A DNA stretch of 6,402 nucleotides, taken from NCBI GenBank assembly GCA_030531135.1, contig JAUNOJ010000103.1:1-6402 (forward strand), written 5' to 3'. The notes under the pieces are model-generated. The model had not been told where the DNA came from, made no database searches, and saw only the letters and a list, made by a program, of their open reading frames with translations. A program made the position numbers and the translations under genes. This DNA is from Sutterellaceae bacterium (GTDB lineage: Bacteria > Pseudomonadota > Gammaproteobacteria > Burkholderiales > Burkholderiaceae_F). Of the stretch, positions 1 to 6,402 are shown one piece after another. Each line of letters begins with the position of its first letter. Position 1 is the stretch's first letter.

Positions 1-608
1 TTATTGAATTGGATTGCTCCTTCATAAAGGTGATTGTGTTGATCCCACTCTCCATTGGAGTCGTCATCCCCATTGAGATATTGAGCGGTAAACGTCCAAA
101 AACTATTTGGTTTGAATTGGTACGTGATACTGTTACTGGCCATGCCAGTAGATGTAAAAACCCCGCCCAAGGTCGAGTCGCCGAAATTGGTTTGCATCGG
201 ATTGATTCCCATTTTTGCCCACATCCCATAGGAGCCGATGGAACCGAAGAATGTTCCCGTTCTACCCAACGCCAATTCTCCCCAAGAGCCCCCGATCATG
301 ACCAATGCTTCACGACCGAACAAGTATCCCCAGGTTTGAGTTCCGTTGAAAGGATTAAATCCGTTTTCGAGGTTAAATTTAACGTAATTGTTTCCTCCTA
401 AATCCTCTTTACCCATGATCCCCCACTTGCTAGGGATATCAGCCGATCCAGCTGATTTGACTGACGGATTGGAACCTTTGCCCTTTTCCAAGGAAATGCC
501 TGTGTCAATTTGACCATACAGTGTCAATTGGGTTGCAAATGCAGAGCTGGTAACCATTAAAAGTATTGAAGGAATCGCTGCCAGAATAAAACTACTCTGA
601 TTTCTCAT
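1..608 (-). CDS. Gram-negative outer-membrane porin, 3' end missing (runs off window)
   Basis: This is a general diffusion porin of the Burkholderiales/Neisseriales trimeric type, forming a beta-barrel channel in the outer membrane. The reading frame is open for 202 codons from the ATG at 608-606 to the left edge, so the C-terminal part of the barrel lies outside the window. Residues 1-25 form a signal peptide with a hydrophobic core and a SSAFA cleavage site. The mature protein begins TQLTLYGQIDTGI, the typical first strand of these porins. Other family-like stretches are KWGIMGKEDLGG, YVKFNLENGF and, at residues 106-118, GGSWGELALGRTG, followed by the loop 3 constriction region. The start is well supported: AGGAG (619-615 on the minus strand) lies 6 bases before the ATG. 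It begins 16 bp after the stop of the hydrolase gene, so the two are probably co-transcribed. Solute specificity cannot be read from the sequence. Confidence 0.9.
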   Translation of the reverse strand, partial: MRNQSSFILAAIPSILLMVTSSAFATQLTLYGQIDTGISLEKGKGSNPSVKSAGSADIPSKWGIMGKEDLGGNNYVKFNLENGFNPFNGTQTWGYLFGREALVMIGGSWGELALGRTGTFFGSIGSYGMWAKMGINPMQTNFGDSTLGGVFTSTGMASNSITYQFKPNSFWTFTAQYLNGDDDSNGEWDQHNHLYEGAIQFN

Positions 609-624
609 TTTTGTCTCCTGAGGA

Positions 625-1452
625 TTATTTATTGGACCAACCAAAATAACGAGTTACCGTATCCCAGGCTACTTTTTGTAAAAAGAGCGCGTCTTCAGGG
701 GAAATTTGTTCAACGCCATAGTACTTCAGACCGACTGGTGAATGATGAAACATAGTTGCATAGGTAACGCAACCTTCGAGGTAGGTTCCCAGAGCGGAGG
801 GATGGAACTTATCAGCTCGATATAATTCAATAGCGGGTCTTTGTTTTTCGGCTTCGGCAAATGCTAGGCCGACAGGGATGACCATTGCATTGGCATCATT
901 GGCAACTCTGGTTGTTTCATTGGCAAGACCTTCCAACATTTCTGGCTTGCCTTTATGACTCCAGGTCATCATGACAAAAGGTTTGATACCAATACACTGA
1001 AGGTCGTAGGCGTGTTGTTTTACGTATTTTTCAAAGATTTCTTTTCTTTGAGGATTTACAGGCCCCGTGCTGTTATCTTGTAAAACAACGACATCAAAAA
1101 CTTTTTCTTTTGTGAAATCATATTTTTTGATCTTTCCACCGTCTTTTCTGTCTACATATGTTGCGGCCATTCCGGAAGGTCTTACATATTCCCAAACATT
1201 GTGCCAACTCAAATCTGCAGCGCCGATAGTAGCCATTCGGTTTCTTTTAACAGGTGTGCCGGCGGCTTTGGCTAAGCCATTGATAATATTGTGGAGACCG
1301 CTGGAGTAAAACGTAAAAGAATTTCCAACGAGCAAGTATGATTTGGGGGTGTCACCAGAATCTGTGATCTTGGGCTTAATTTGTTCGAATGCATTAGCAC
1401 TCATGGCGAAGGAAACCATCACGCCAAGTAAGAAAATTTTTTTGAGATTCAT
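625..1452 (-). CDS. Secreted SGNH/GDSL-like hydrolase (predicted esterase or deacylase)
   Basis: The 275-residue product has a signal peptide at about residues 1-21 (MNLKKIFLL core, SANA cleavage site), so it is predicted to be periplasmic. The SGNH-fold hallmarks follow in order: block I as LLVGNSFT with Ser45 as likely nucleophile; a mid-protein block VVVLQDNS (about 121-128) that could supply the oxyanion-hole Asn; and DKFHPSALG near the C terminus, giving the catalytic Asp214 and His217. The GNSFT variant of GDSL resembles the DUF4886-like branch of SGNH hydrolases, whose substrates are mostly unknown; esters or acylated carbohydrates are possible. I chose the ATG at 1452 over an in-frame GTG at 1461, because AGGTGA lies 5 bases before the ATG and the signal peptide then starts cleanly. 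It is the first gene of a leftward unit with the porin. GC is low (roughly 40%, one 60-base block only 27%). The fold is fairly secure; the substrate is unknown. Confidence 0.78.
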   Translation of the reverse strand: MNLKKIFLLGVMVSFAMSANAFEQIKPKITDSGDTPKSYLLVGNSFTFYSSGLHNIINGLAKAAGTPVKRNRMATIGAADLSWHNVWEYVRPSGMAATYVDRKDGGKIKKYDFTKEKVFDVVVLQDNSTGPVNPQRKEIFEKYVKQHAYDLQCIGIKPFVMMTWSHKGKPEMLEGLANETTRVANDANAMVIPVGLAFAEAEKQRPAIELYRADKFHPSALGTYLEGCVTYATMFHHSPVGLKYYGVEQISPEDALFLQKVAWDTVTRYFGWSNK

Positions 1453-1457
1453 AGTGG

Positions 1458-1463
1458 TCACCT
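1458..1463 (-). promoter_or_regulatory. Ribosome binding site that decides the hydrolase start
   Basis: AGGTGA on the minus strand lies 5 bases before the ATG at 1452. The alternative GTG at 1461-1459 overlaps this same element, so it would have no Shine-Dalgarno sequence at a usable distance. This favours the shorter 275-residue protein. Confidence 0.6.
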
Positions 1464-1492
1464 ATTTTGAATAAGAAATAGAGATTTTTTGG

Positions 1493-1511
1493 AAATTGTT
1501 TAGAACAATTT
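1493..1511. promoter_or_regulatory. Perfect 19-bp inverted repeat, operator-like
   Basis: AAATTGTT (1493-1500) and AACAATTT (1504-1511) are exact inverted repeats around a 3-base centre, TAG. With one bulged base the symmetry extends outward to GGAAATTGTT / AACAATTTTCC (1491-1514). It spans about +1 to +19 relative to the predicted start of the leftward promoter, the classic place for a repressor operator. It could also fold as a short hairpin in the 5' leader. No run of T follows the repeat on the minus strand, so a terminator is unlikely. No regulator gene is present in the window. Confidence 0.5.
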
Positions 1512-1516
1512 TCCCA

Positions 1517-1545
1517 AGTGTAAAAACTAATGCCGTTAATGTAAA
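1517..1545 (-). promoter_or_regulatory. Predicted sigma70 promoter of the hydrolase-porin unit
   Basis: On the minus strand, TTTACA (1545-1540, 5 of 6 matches to the -35 consensus) is followed by a 17-base spacer and TACACT (1522-1517, 4 of 6 matches to the -10 consensus). Transcription would start near 1510, leaving a leader of about 58 bases before the ATG at 1452. The optimal spacing and the position just upstream of the palindrome make it the best candidate; this is a visual match only. Confidence 0.5.
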
Positions 1546-1734
1546 TCGATAATAAACAAAGCTACTTTGCTGATTGTGCAAAATAAGGTGGTTTGAGATC
1601 GAGATGTAAAATGATGTTGAAGGAGACGGATATCTCTTGTGTTGCATTTATATTGGGGAGCAGCTTGGCTTGGTACGCTAGTTGGAAGCGAACGGTCAAT
1701 GGAACTTTTTCAGAAAATGTAGAGACTTTGTCGA

Positions 1735-1740
1735 TATACT
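1735..1740 (+). promoter_or_regulatory. Possible -10 element for the decarboxylase operon
   Basis: TATACT matches 5 of 6 bases of the sigma70 -10 consensus and lies 62 bases upstream of the decarboxylase ATG. No good -35 hexamer sits at 16-18 bases, so either an activator is needed or the true promoter is elsewhere in the spacer. Confidence 0.25.
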
Positions 1741-1802
1741 TCGGTTGCAATGCGCGTTCTGTAAGTCGCACGTGTTTTTCATTCTTTTTCAGAGTAAGCT
1801 CT

Positions 1803-4049
1803 ATGAAATATCACTTTCCTATCGTCATCATTGACGAGGATTACCACTCGGAAAACGTTTCGGGTTTGGGTATCCGAGACTTGGCTCAAGCCATTGAAGC
1901 GCAGGGTGTGAAAGTTCAAGCGGTCACGGCCTTTTCCGATTTGTCGAGTCTGGCAAAGCAAGCCAGCCGCGCTTCTGCTTTTATCGTCAGTTTGGACGAC
2001 GACGACATCTCGGAAACCGGTGAAGAAAACGAAGCCATTCACGAATTGCGCGAGTTTGTGCGCACGGTGCGTCACTCCAATCCGGACATCCCGTTGTTCC
2101 TCTTTGGCGAAACCAAGGATGCGCCGTCTATCCCGAACGACGTGTTGCGTGAATTGCACGGCTTCATTCACATGTTTGAAGATACGCCCGACTTCGTTGC
2201 GCGTTACATCGTGCGTGAAGCCCGTGAATATTTAAAGAGCCTGCCGCCGCCCTTTTTCCGTGCATTGACGAACTATGCCGCAGACAGTTCTTACTCCTGG
2301 CACTGCCCGGGGCACTCGGGCGGTGTTGCTTTCTTAAAGAGCCCGGTGGGCCAAATGTTCCACCAGTTCTTTGGCGAAAACATGTTGCGCGCCGACGTGT
2401 GCAATGCCGTGGAAGAGTTGGGTCAACTTTTGGATCACACGGGGCCGGTGGCTAAGTCCGAACAAAATGCTGCACGCATTTTCGGGTGCGACAATCTGTT
2501 CTTTGTGACGAACGGGACGTCCACTTCCAACAAGATCGTTTGGAACTACACGGTCGCTCCGGGTGACATCGTGATTGTCGATCGCAATTGTCATAAGTCT
2601 ATTTTGCATGCCATTACGTTGACGGGCGCCATTCCGGTCTTTTTGATGCCCACGCGCAATCACTACGGCATCATCGGACCGATTCCTCGCTCCGAATTCG
2701 ATTGGAAGACGATCGAAGACAAGATCAATAAGAACCCCTTGATCAAGAATAAGAATGCCAAGCCTCGCATTATGACGATCACTCAGTCGACGTACGACGG
2801 TATTGTCTACAACGACGAGGTGATCAAGGAAAAGTTGGACGGCAAGGTCGATATCCTACACTTTGACGAAGCCTGGTTGCCGCATGCGGCATTCTCGCCT
2901 TTTTATAGCGATATGCATGCCATTGATCGCATCAAACCGCGCACGAAAAAGAGCATGGTGTTTGCAACGCATTCGACCCATAAGCTCTTGGCCGGTATCT
3001 CGCAGGCCAGTCAGATTTGTATTCAGGACTCCGAGACCGAAAAGTTGGATCGTGCCAGCTTTAACGAAGCCTTCATGATGCACACGTCTACGTCGCCGCA
3101 GTACGCCATTATCGCAAGCTGTGACGTTGCTGCCGCCATGATGGAAGGTCGTGCGGGTCGTGCTTTGGTGGAAGAATCGATTGACGAAGCCGTGGACTTC
3201 CGCCGAGCGATGCGTGAAGTCGGTGCCAATTACAAGGATTGGTGGTTCACGGTCTGGGGACCGGACAAGCTCCCGCAGCAGGGCTTCGGCTGGCAAGCCG
3301 ATTGGATGCTTAAAGCCAATGAATCTTGGCATGGCTTTGGCGATGTGGCCGAGGGTTTTAATATGCTCGATCCCATCAAGGGCACGATCGTAACGCCGGG
3401 CTTGTCCGTGACGGGCGACTTTGCCGAAACGGGTATTCCGGCGGCAGTCGTCACGAAGTACTTGTCCGAACACGGCATCATTGTGGAAAAGACGGGGCTT
3501 TATTCGTTCTTTATCATGTTTACGATTGGCATTACGCGTGGTCGTTGGAACACGATGGTGACCGAACTGCAGCAGTTTAAGGACGCGTATGACGAAAACG
3601 CTCCGCTGTGGCGTGTGATGCCCAAATTCATTTCCGCATTCCCCATGTATGAAAACATGGGCTTGCGTGACTTGTGCCAGAAGATTCACGAGGTTTATCG
3701 CAACTATGACGTTGCCAAGTTGACGACGCAAATGTACACGTCCGAGATGGTGCCGGCAATGCGTCCGACCGATGCCTATGCCAAGTTTGCGCACGGTGAA
3801 ATCGATCGTCTGCCTATTGATGAATTGGAAGGTCGTATTTCTGCAGTCCTCCTGACGCCGTATCCTCCCGGAATTCCGTTGTTGGTGCCCGGGGAACGCG
3901 TCAACTCCAAGATTGTCGAATACTTGCGCTTTGCGCGTGACTTCACGAAGACGTTCCCGGGTTTTGAAAGCGATGTACACGGTCTTGTGAAGGTGCAAAT
4001 GCCGGACGGCACGACAAAATATATGCTGGACTGTGTCCGCGAAAACTAA
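1803..4049 (+). CDS. PLP-dependent Orn/Lys/Arg decarboxylase, LdcA-like (probable lysine decarboxylase)
   Basis: A 748-residue fold-type I decarboxylase that removes the carboxyl group of a basic amino acid, giving cadaverine, agmatine or putrescine in the cytoplasm and consuming a proton. Order of parts: flavodoxin-like wing domain (about 1-125, with an acidic DDDD stretch), a linker ending LPPPFFRAL, the PLP-binding domain and a C-terminal domain with YPPGIPLLVPGE (from 687). Visible cofactor residues are PGHSGG (169-174), NGTSTSNK (237-244), DRNCHKS (260-266; His264 should stack on PLP), DEAW (Asp355 should pair with the pyridine nitrogen) and THSTHK, whose Lys394 forms the Schiff base. 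All key residues are present and length is normal. Overall it looks closest to LdcA-type enzymes of Pseudomonas and Burkholderiales, but AdiA and CadA share the motifs, so lysine versus arginine is undecided. The ATG at 1803 is preferred because family similarity starts there (KYHFPIVIIDED); its Shine-Dalgarno (AGAG, 1791-1794) is weak. No antiporter gene is adjacent. Confidence 0.93.
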   Translation: MKYHFPIVIIDEDYHSENVSGLGIRDLAQAIEAQGVKVQAVTAFSDLSSLAKQASRASAFIVSLDDDDISETGEENEAIHELREFVRTVRHSNPDIPLFLFGETKDAPSIPNDVLRELHGFIHMFEDTPDFVARYIVREAREYLKSLPPPFFRALTNYAADSSYSWHCPGHSGGVAFLKSPVGQMFHQFFGENMLRADVCNAVEELGQLLDHTGPVAKSEQNAARIFGCDNLFFVTNGTSTSNKIVWNYTVAPGDIVIVDRNCHKSILHAITLTGAIPVFLMPTRNHYGIIGPIPRSEFDWKTIEDKINKNPLIKNKNAKPRIMTITQSTYDGIVYNDEVIKEKLDGKVDILHFDEAWLPHAAFSPFYSDMHAIDRIKPRTKKSMVFATHSTHKLLAGISQASQICIQDSETEKLDRASFNEAFMMHTSTSPQYAIIASCDVAAAMMEGRAGRALVEESIDEAVDFRRAMREVGANYKDWWFTVWGPDKLPQQGFGWQADWMLKANESWHGFGDVAEGFNMLDPIKGTIVTPGLSVTGDFAETGIPAAVVTKYLSEHGIIVEKTGLYSFFIMFTIGITRGRWNTMVTELQQFKDAYDENAPLWRVMPKFISAFPMYENMGLRDLCQKIHEVYRNYDVAKLTTQMYTSEMVPAMRPTDAYAKFAHGEIDRLPIDELEGRISAVLLTPYPPGIPLLVPGERVNSKIVEYLRFARDFTKTFPGFESDVHGLVKVQMPDGTTKYMLDCVREN

Positions 4050-4078
4050 TTAACCATAAAGAGAAACAGAGAAGAAAA

Positions 4079-4984
4079 ATGGCTTTGGAAATTGTGCTTT
4101 TCGATCAGATGCCCGTGACGGTTTTGAAGGTGCGCGGTGCCGGCAAGTTTTTGGCACGCTTGCTCACGAGCGACGTCACCAAGATTCCTGTTGGAGGGAT
4201 TGAACGCAGCGTCATGATGAACGCTACGGGCGGTATTATCGGTTTGCCGTGGGTGGCGCGCACAGAAAACGATGCGTTTGAACTGATCCTTTGGGGTGAA
4301 GAAGCCGATGCACAGCAAGCATGGGTGCGCCAAGTGAGCGTTGCTTTTGATGCCGAGATTGAAGCTGAAACTTTGGCCGGTGTCCCGTTTGTGGGTACGA
4401 TGCCGATTGACGGTTTAAAGCTTGAAGAACACGCATACGTCAATCAATCCGGCATTCGCTTTATGAATTTAGGCTGGATTTGTATGGTCGTGGGGGCTCA
4501 AGAGGCGATGGCTTCGTTGCGCGACAATCTTCTTTCTGCCGGCGGCAAGAAGGGTGAACGCACCGGTTTTGACGCCTTGCGTATTTTTGCCAGAGAACCG
4601 GCCATGGGCTTGGAAATTTCCGAAGGCGTGAGCCCCTTGGAGGCCGGACTCATTGAAGCAGTCGATTTTTCCGACCCGGAACGCATCTTTATCGGTCGCG
4701 CATTAACGGAAGCTCGTTTTAAGGCTCAAAACTTCTACAAGCTTCAATTGATTGCCTTTGACGTTCCGTTTGACCCCAATCTTTTAGTGGAAGTGCCGGC
4801 AGTGATTGTGGATGGTGTCGAACATCCGTTGACATCCATTGCACGTATTCCAGAAGGTCCTTACACCGTCGGTCTCGTTCGGGTGCCGTCGAGTGTAGAT
4901 ATCGGTGCACGTGTACGCACGAAGGTTGTGACGGATCCGCGCACGATTTGTGAAGCTGCATTGGTGATCGATCGTCAACTCTAA
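4079..4984 (+). CDS. Divergent short GcvT/YgfZ-family folate-binding-fold protein
   Basis: The 301-residue product resembles glycine-cleavage T-protein but starts about 45 residues in, at the segment matching MFDVSHM (here VLFDQMPVTVLKVRG). Family marks include FLARLLTSDVTK (24-35), MMNATGGII (46-54), DALR (165-168), GVSPLEAG (183-190) and FIGRAL (204-209), followed by a C-terminal barrel domain (about 215-301). The canonical GG-(I/V)-I-D-D motif, which carries the catalytic Asp of T-protein, reads GGIIGL here, so Gly55-Leu56 replace both Asp. The usual GYTGE folate-contact motif is also not recognisable (region SGIRFMNLGW). It may still bind a folate-like ligand but probably does not perform standard aminomethyl transfer. 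It lies 29 bp after the decarboxylase and 14 bp before the serine dehydratase. The start has a purine-rich AGAGAAG (4068-4074). The family is fairly secure; the function is unknown. Many pipelines would label it aminomethyltransferase. Confidence 0.75.
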   Translation: MALEIVLFDQMPVTVLKVRGAGKFLARLLTSDVTKIPVGGIERSVMMNATGGIIGLPWVARTENDAFELILWGEEADAQQAWVRQVSVAFDAEIEAETLAGVPFVGTMPIDGLKLEEHAYVNQSGIRFMNLGWICMVVGAQEAMASLRDNLLSAGGKKGERTGFDALRIFAREPAMGLEISEGVSPLEAGLIEAVDFSDPERIFIGRALTEARFKAQNFYKLQLIAFDVPFDPNLLVEVPAVIVDGVEHPLTSIARIPEGPYTVGLVRVPSSVDIGARVRTKVVTDPRTICEAALVIDRQL

Positions 4985-4998
4985 GAAAAGAGCTCTTC

Positions 4999-6393
4999 AT
5001 GGCTTATAGCGTTTTTGATCTCTTTCGTATCGGGATTGGACCGAGCTCGAGTCACACGGTCGGCCCTATGCGTGCGGCAGCTCAGTTTGCCAAGGATTTG
5101 GCTGATAAGGGCTTGTTGGTAACTGTTTACCAAGTTCGGTGCGAGTTGATGGGAAGCCTCGGAGCCACTGGCAAGGGGCATGCGACCGATATTGCCGTAA
5201 TGCTCGGTTTGGCCGGACAGACGCCGTCAGGCGTTTGTAGCCGAAAGGTGCCGGCGTTTCTCGATGAGGTTGAGAAAACACATCAGCTCGAATTAAACGG
5301 AATACAAACTATTGAGTTTGTTCGTGAAAGAGATATAACGTTTGAGCCGCAACGTGTTGCAAGGTTTCATACGAATGCAATGCAGTTGACTGCCATGGAT
5401 AGAGAAGGGCAAGTAGCCTGTTCTCGCCGTTATTACTCGGTCGGGGGAGGCTTTATTGTTGCCGCCAGCCAAAGCGATCCCGAGACGGTTGAGGTGCCGA
5501 CAAAGGTAAAAGTCCAATCCGTAAATAAGCTACCTCATGTTTATAAGAATGCGCAAGAACTCGTAGAAATTGCCAAAAAACACAACATCGATATTGCAAC
5601 CATTGTTCGGGCCAATGAGCGAACGATGCGAAGCGATGCTGAAATTGATCAAGAGCTCGATCACATTTGGTCGGTGATGCAAGACTGCATTGAGCGAGGT
5701 TTGACTGCGCAAGGTTCTTTACCGGGACCGTTTGCTGTTCAGCGTCGTGCAAAGAGTTTAGCGTCTCGCCTTGAAGGTAAAACTGTCTTGGATGATCCTC
5801 TGATTGCCTTGGATTGGGTCAACGCATGGGGTTTTGCTGTTGGAGAAGAAAATGCCTGCGGCGGTCGTGTGGTGACTTGTCCTACAAACGGTGCGGCAGG
5901 GGTGATTCCTGCTGTTCTGAAGTACTACACCACATTTATCCCACAGGCTGATCAAGAAGGGATTCGAAAGTTTTTGTTGACGGCTGGAGCTATCGGTTTG
6001 CTCTACAAACAGAATGCTTCCATTTCAGGCGCAGAAGTAGGCTGTCAAGGAGAGGTCGGTGTGGCTTGTTCGATGGCTGCCGGTGCTCTAGCTTCGGTGC
6101 TTGGGGCAACTGTTGATCAAGTGGAAAATGCTGCAGAGATCGGGATGGAGCATCATCTCGGTTTGACGTGTGATCCTGTAGCCGGCCAAGTGCAAATTCC
6201 CTGCATTGAACGTAACGCTGTTGCGGCTGTGAAAGCATTGAATGCCTCACGTCTGGCGCTCTCTGGAACCGGTTCTCATGTGGTGAGTTTGGATACAGTG
6301 ATGCAGACAATGTTTGAGACCGGTAAAGATATGCAGTCCAAATACCGTGAGACGAGCACCGGTGGATTGGCAGTAAATTTGATTGAGTGCTAG
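4999..6393 (+). CDS. sdaA: L-serine ammonia-lyase (L-serine dehydratase), iron-sulfur, single-chain type
   Basis: This 464-residue enzyme deaminates L-serine to pyruvate and ammonia in the cytoplasm using an oxygen-sensitive [4Fe-4S] cluster. The beta domain comes first with the signature [12 protein letters not shown] (12-23), then GKGHATDIA and YYSVGGGFI. The alpha domain includes [35 protein letters not shown] and [16 protein letters not shown]. Expected cluster ligands are Cys349, Cys391 and Cys402. The protein ends in Cys464, matching the C-terminal 'tail-in-mouth' cysteine of the Legionella enzyme (same order and spacing, offset by 6). Length equals that of E. coli SdaA plus about 10 residues. 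The ATG at 4999 has AAGAG 6 bases upstream, and the protein start aligns with the family. It is the third gene of the rightward operon, 14 bp after the GcvT-like gene. The gene is complete; only 9 bases follow its TAG stop. Parts of the middle are AT-rich (32-35% GC near 5281-5340 and 5521-5580). Confidence 0.97.
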   Translation: MAYSVFDLFRIGIGPSSSHTVGPMRAAAQFAKDLADKGLLVTVYQVRCELMGSLGATGKGHATDIAVMLGLAGQTPSGVCSRKVPAFLDEVEKTHQLELNGIQTIEFVRERDITFEPQRVARFHTNAMQLTAMDREGQVACSRRYYSVGGGFIVAASQSDPETVEVPTKVKVQSVNKLPHVYKNAQELVEIAKKHNIDIATIVRANERTMRSDAEIDQELDHIWSVMQDCIERGLTAQGSLPGPFAVQRRAKSLASRLEGKTVLDDPLIALDWVNAWGFAVGEENACGGRVVTCPTNGAAGVIPAVLKYYTTFIPQADQEGIRKFLLTAGAIGLLYKQNASISGAEVGCQGEVGVACSMAAGALASVLGATVDQVENAAEIGMEHHLGLTCDPVAGQVQIPCIERNAVAAVKALNASRLALSGTGSHVVSLDTVMQTMFETGKDMQSKYRETSTGGLAVNLIEC

Positions 6394-6402
6394 AGGTTTG
6401 TT

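Larger units (their letters stand above)
1453..1802. promoter_or_regulatory. Divergent intergenic regulatory region
   Basis: This 350-bp spacer separates two divergently transcribed units. It holds a leftward promoter, an operator-like palindrome and at least one AT-rich -10-like hexamer for the rightward unit. I see no convincing small gene. The decarboxylase frame happens to stay open upstream to 1593, but the 70 residues it would add look like no protein domain, so I treat this stretch as non-coding. Confidence 0.6.

Noticed and set aside
9..401. Plus-strand open frame of 130 codons at the left edge
   Set aside because: It lies opposite the porin, whose signal peptide, strand motifs and Shine-Dalgarno clearly establish the minus strand as coding.
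1703..1793. Repeated TTTTTCAGA words at about 1705 and 1785 in the spacer
   Set aside because: Two short AT-rich direct repeats about 80 bases apart are expected by chance in such sequence and show no regular array.
2856..3998. Long antisense open frame (380 codons) opposite the decarboxylase gene
   Set aside because: The translation is rich in Arg and His with no domain features, and it mirrors the strong codon bias of the sense gene. There is no ribosome binding site or promoter that would suggest expression.
4050..4078. Gap between decarboxylase and GcvT-like gene considered for a terminator or glycine riboswitch
   Set aside because: Only 29 bases, A-rich and without inverted repeats; far too short for a riboswitch, and it mainly holds the ribosome binding site.
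4988..4997. Perfect palindrome AAGAGCTCTT just before the serine dehydratase start
   Set aside because: It is short, overlaps the ribosome binding site and has no loop or T-run. It could slightly mask the start by pairing but is not convincing as an operator or terminator.
5221..5234. Small hairpin ACGCC-GTCA-GGCGT inside the serine dehydratase gene
   Set aside because: A 5-bp stem with no following U-tract, lying within conserved coding sequence; not a credible terminator.

Overview
The window looks like chromosome of a Gram-negative bacterium, most likely a betaproteobacterium of the order Burkholderiales. Three things suggest this: an outer-membrane porin of the Burkholderiales/Neisseriales type with a cleavable signal peptide, a 748-residue fold-type I basic amino acid decarboxylase resembling the LdcA-like enzymes of Pseudomonas and Burkholderiales, and a single-chain iron-sulfur L-serine dehydratase. 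Moderate GC content and the emphasis on amino acid catabolism would fit the gut family Sutterellaceae (Sutterella/Parasutterella). That placement is inference; no marker gene is present.

The layout is two divergent transcription units around a gene-free spacer at about 1453-1802. The leftward unit (minus strand) has a secreted SGNH-like hydrolase (625-1452), then 16 bp later a porin (608 to beyond the left edge, truncated). A sigma70-like promoter precedes it, with a perfect 19-bp inverted repeat at the expected transcription start. The unit is AT-rich. It could pair an outer-membrane channel with a periplasmic esterase or deacylase for one imported substrate.

The rightward unit (plus strand) has three tightly spaced genes: a pyridoxal-phosphate Orn/Lys/Arg decarboxylase (1803-4049), a short divergent GcvT-family protein (4079-4984), and L-serine dehydratase (4999-6393). 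Gaps are 29 and 14 bp with no terminator, so they probably form one operon for amino acid use: decarboxylation of a basic amino acid to a polyamine, and deamination of serine to pyruvate and ammonia. The middle protein is the least ordinary element. It keeps the GcvT fold signature but lacks the N-terminal part of the family, and the Asp pair that carries the catalytic Asp of glycine-cleavage T-protein is replaced by Gly-Leu, so it is unlikely to be a normal aminomethyltransferase.

I found no RNA genes, insertion sequences, CRISPR arrays, attachment sites or convincing terminators. No wholly new system is evident. The best leads are the altered GcvT-like protein in its decarboxylase/serine dehydratase context, and the hydrolase-porin unit with its operator-like palindrome.
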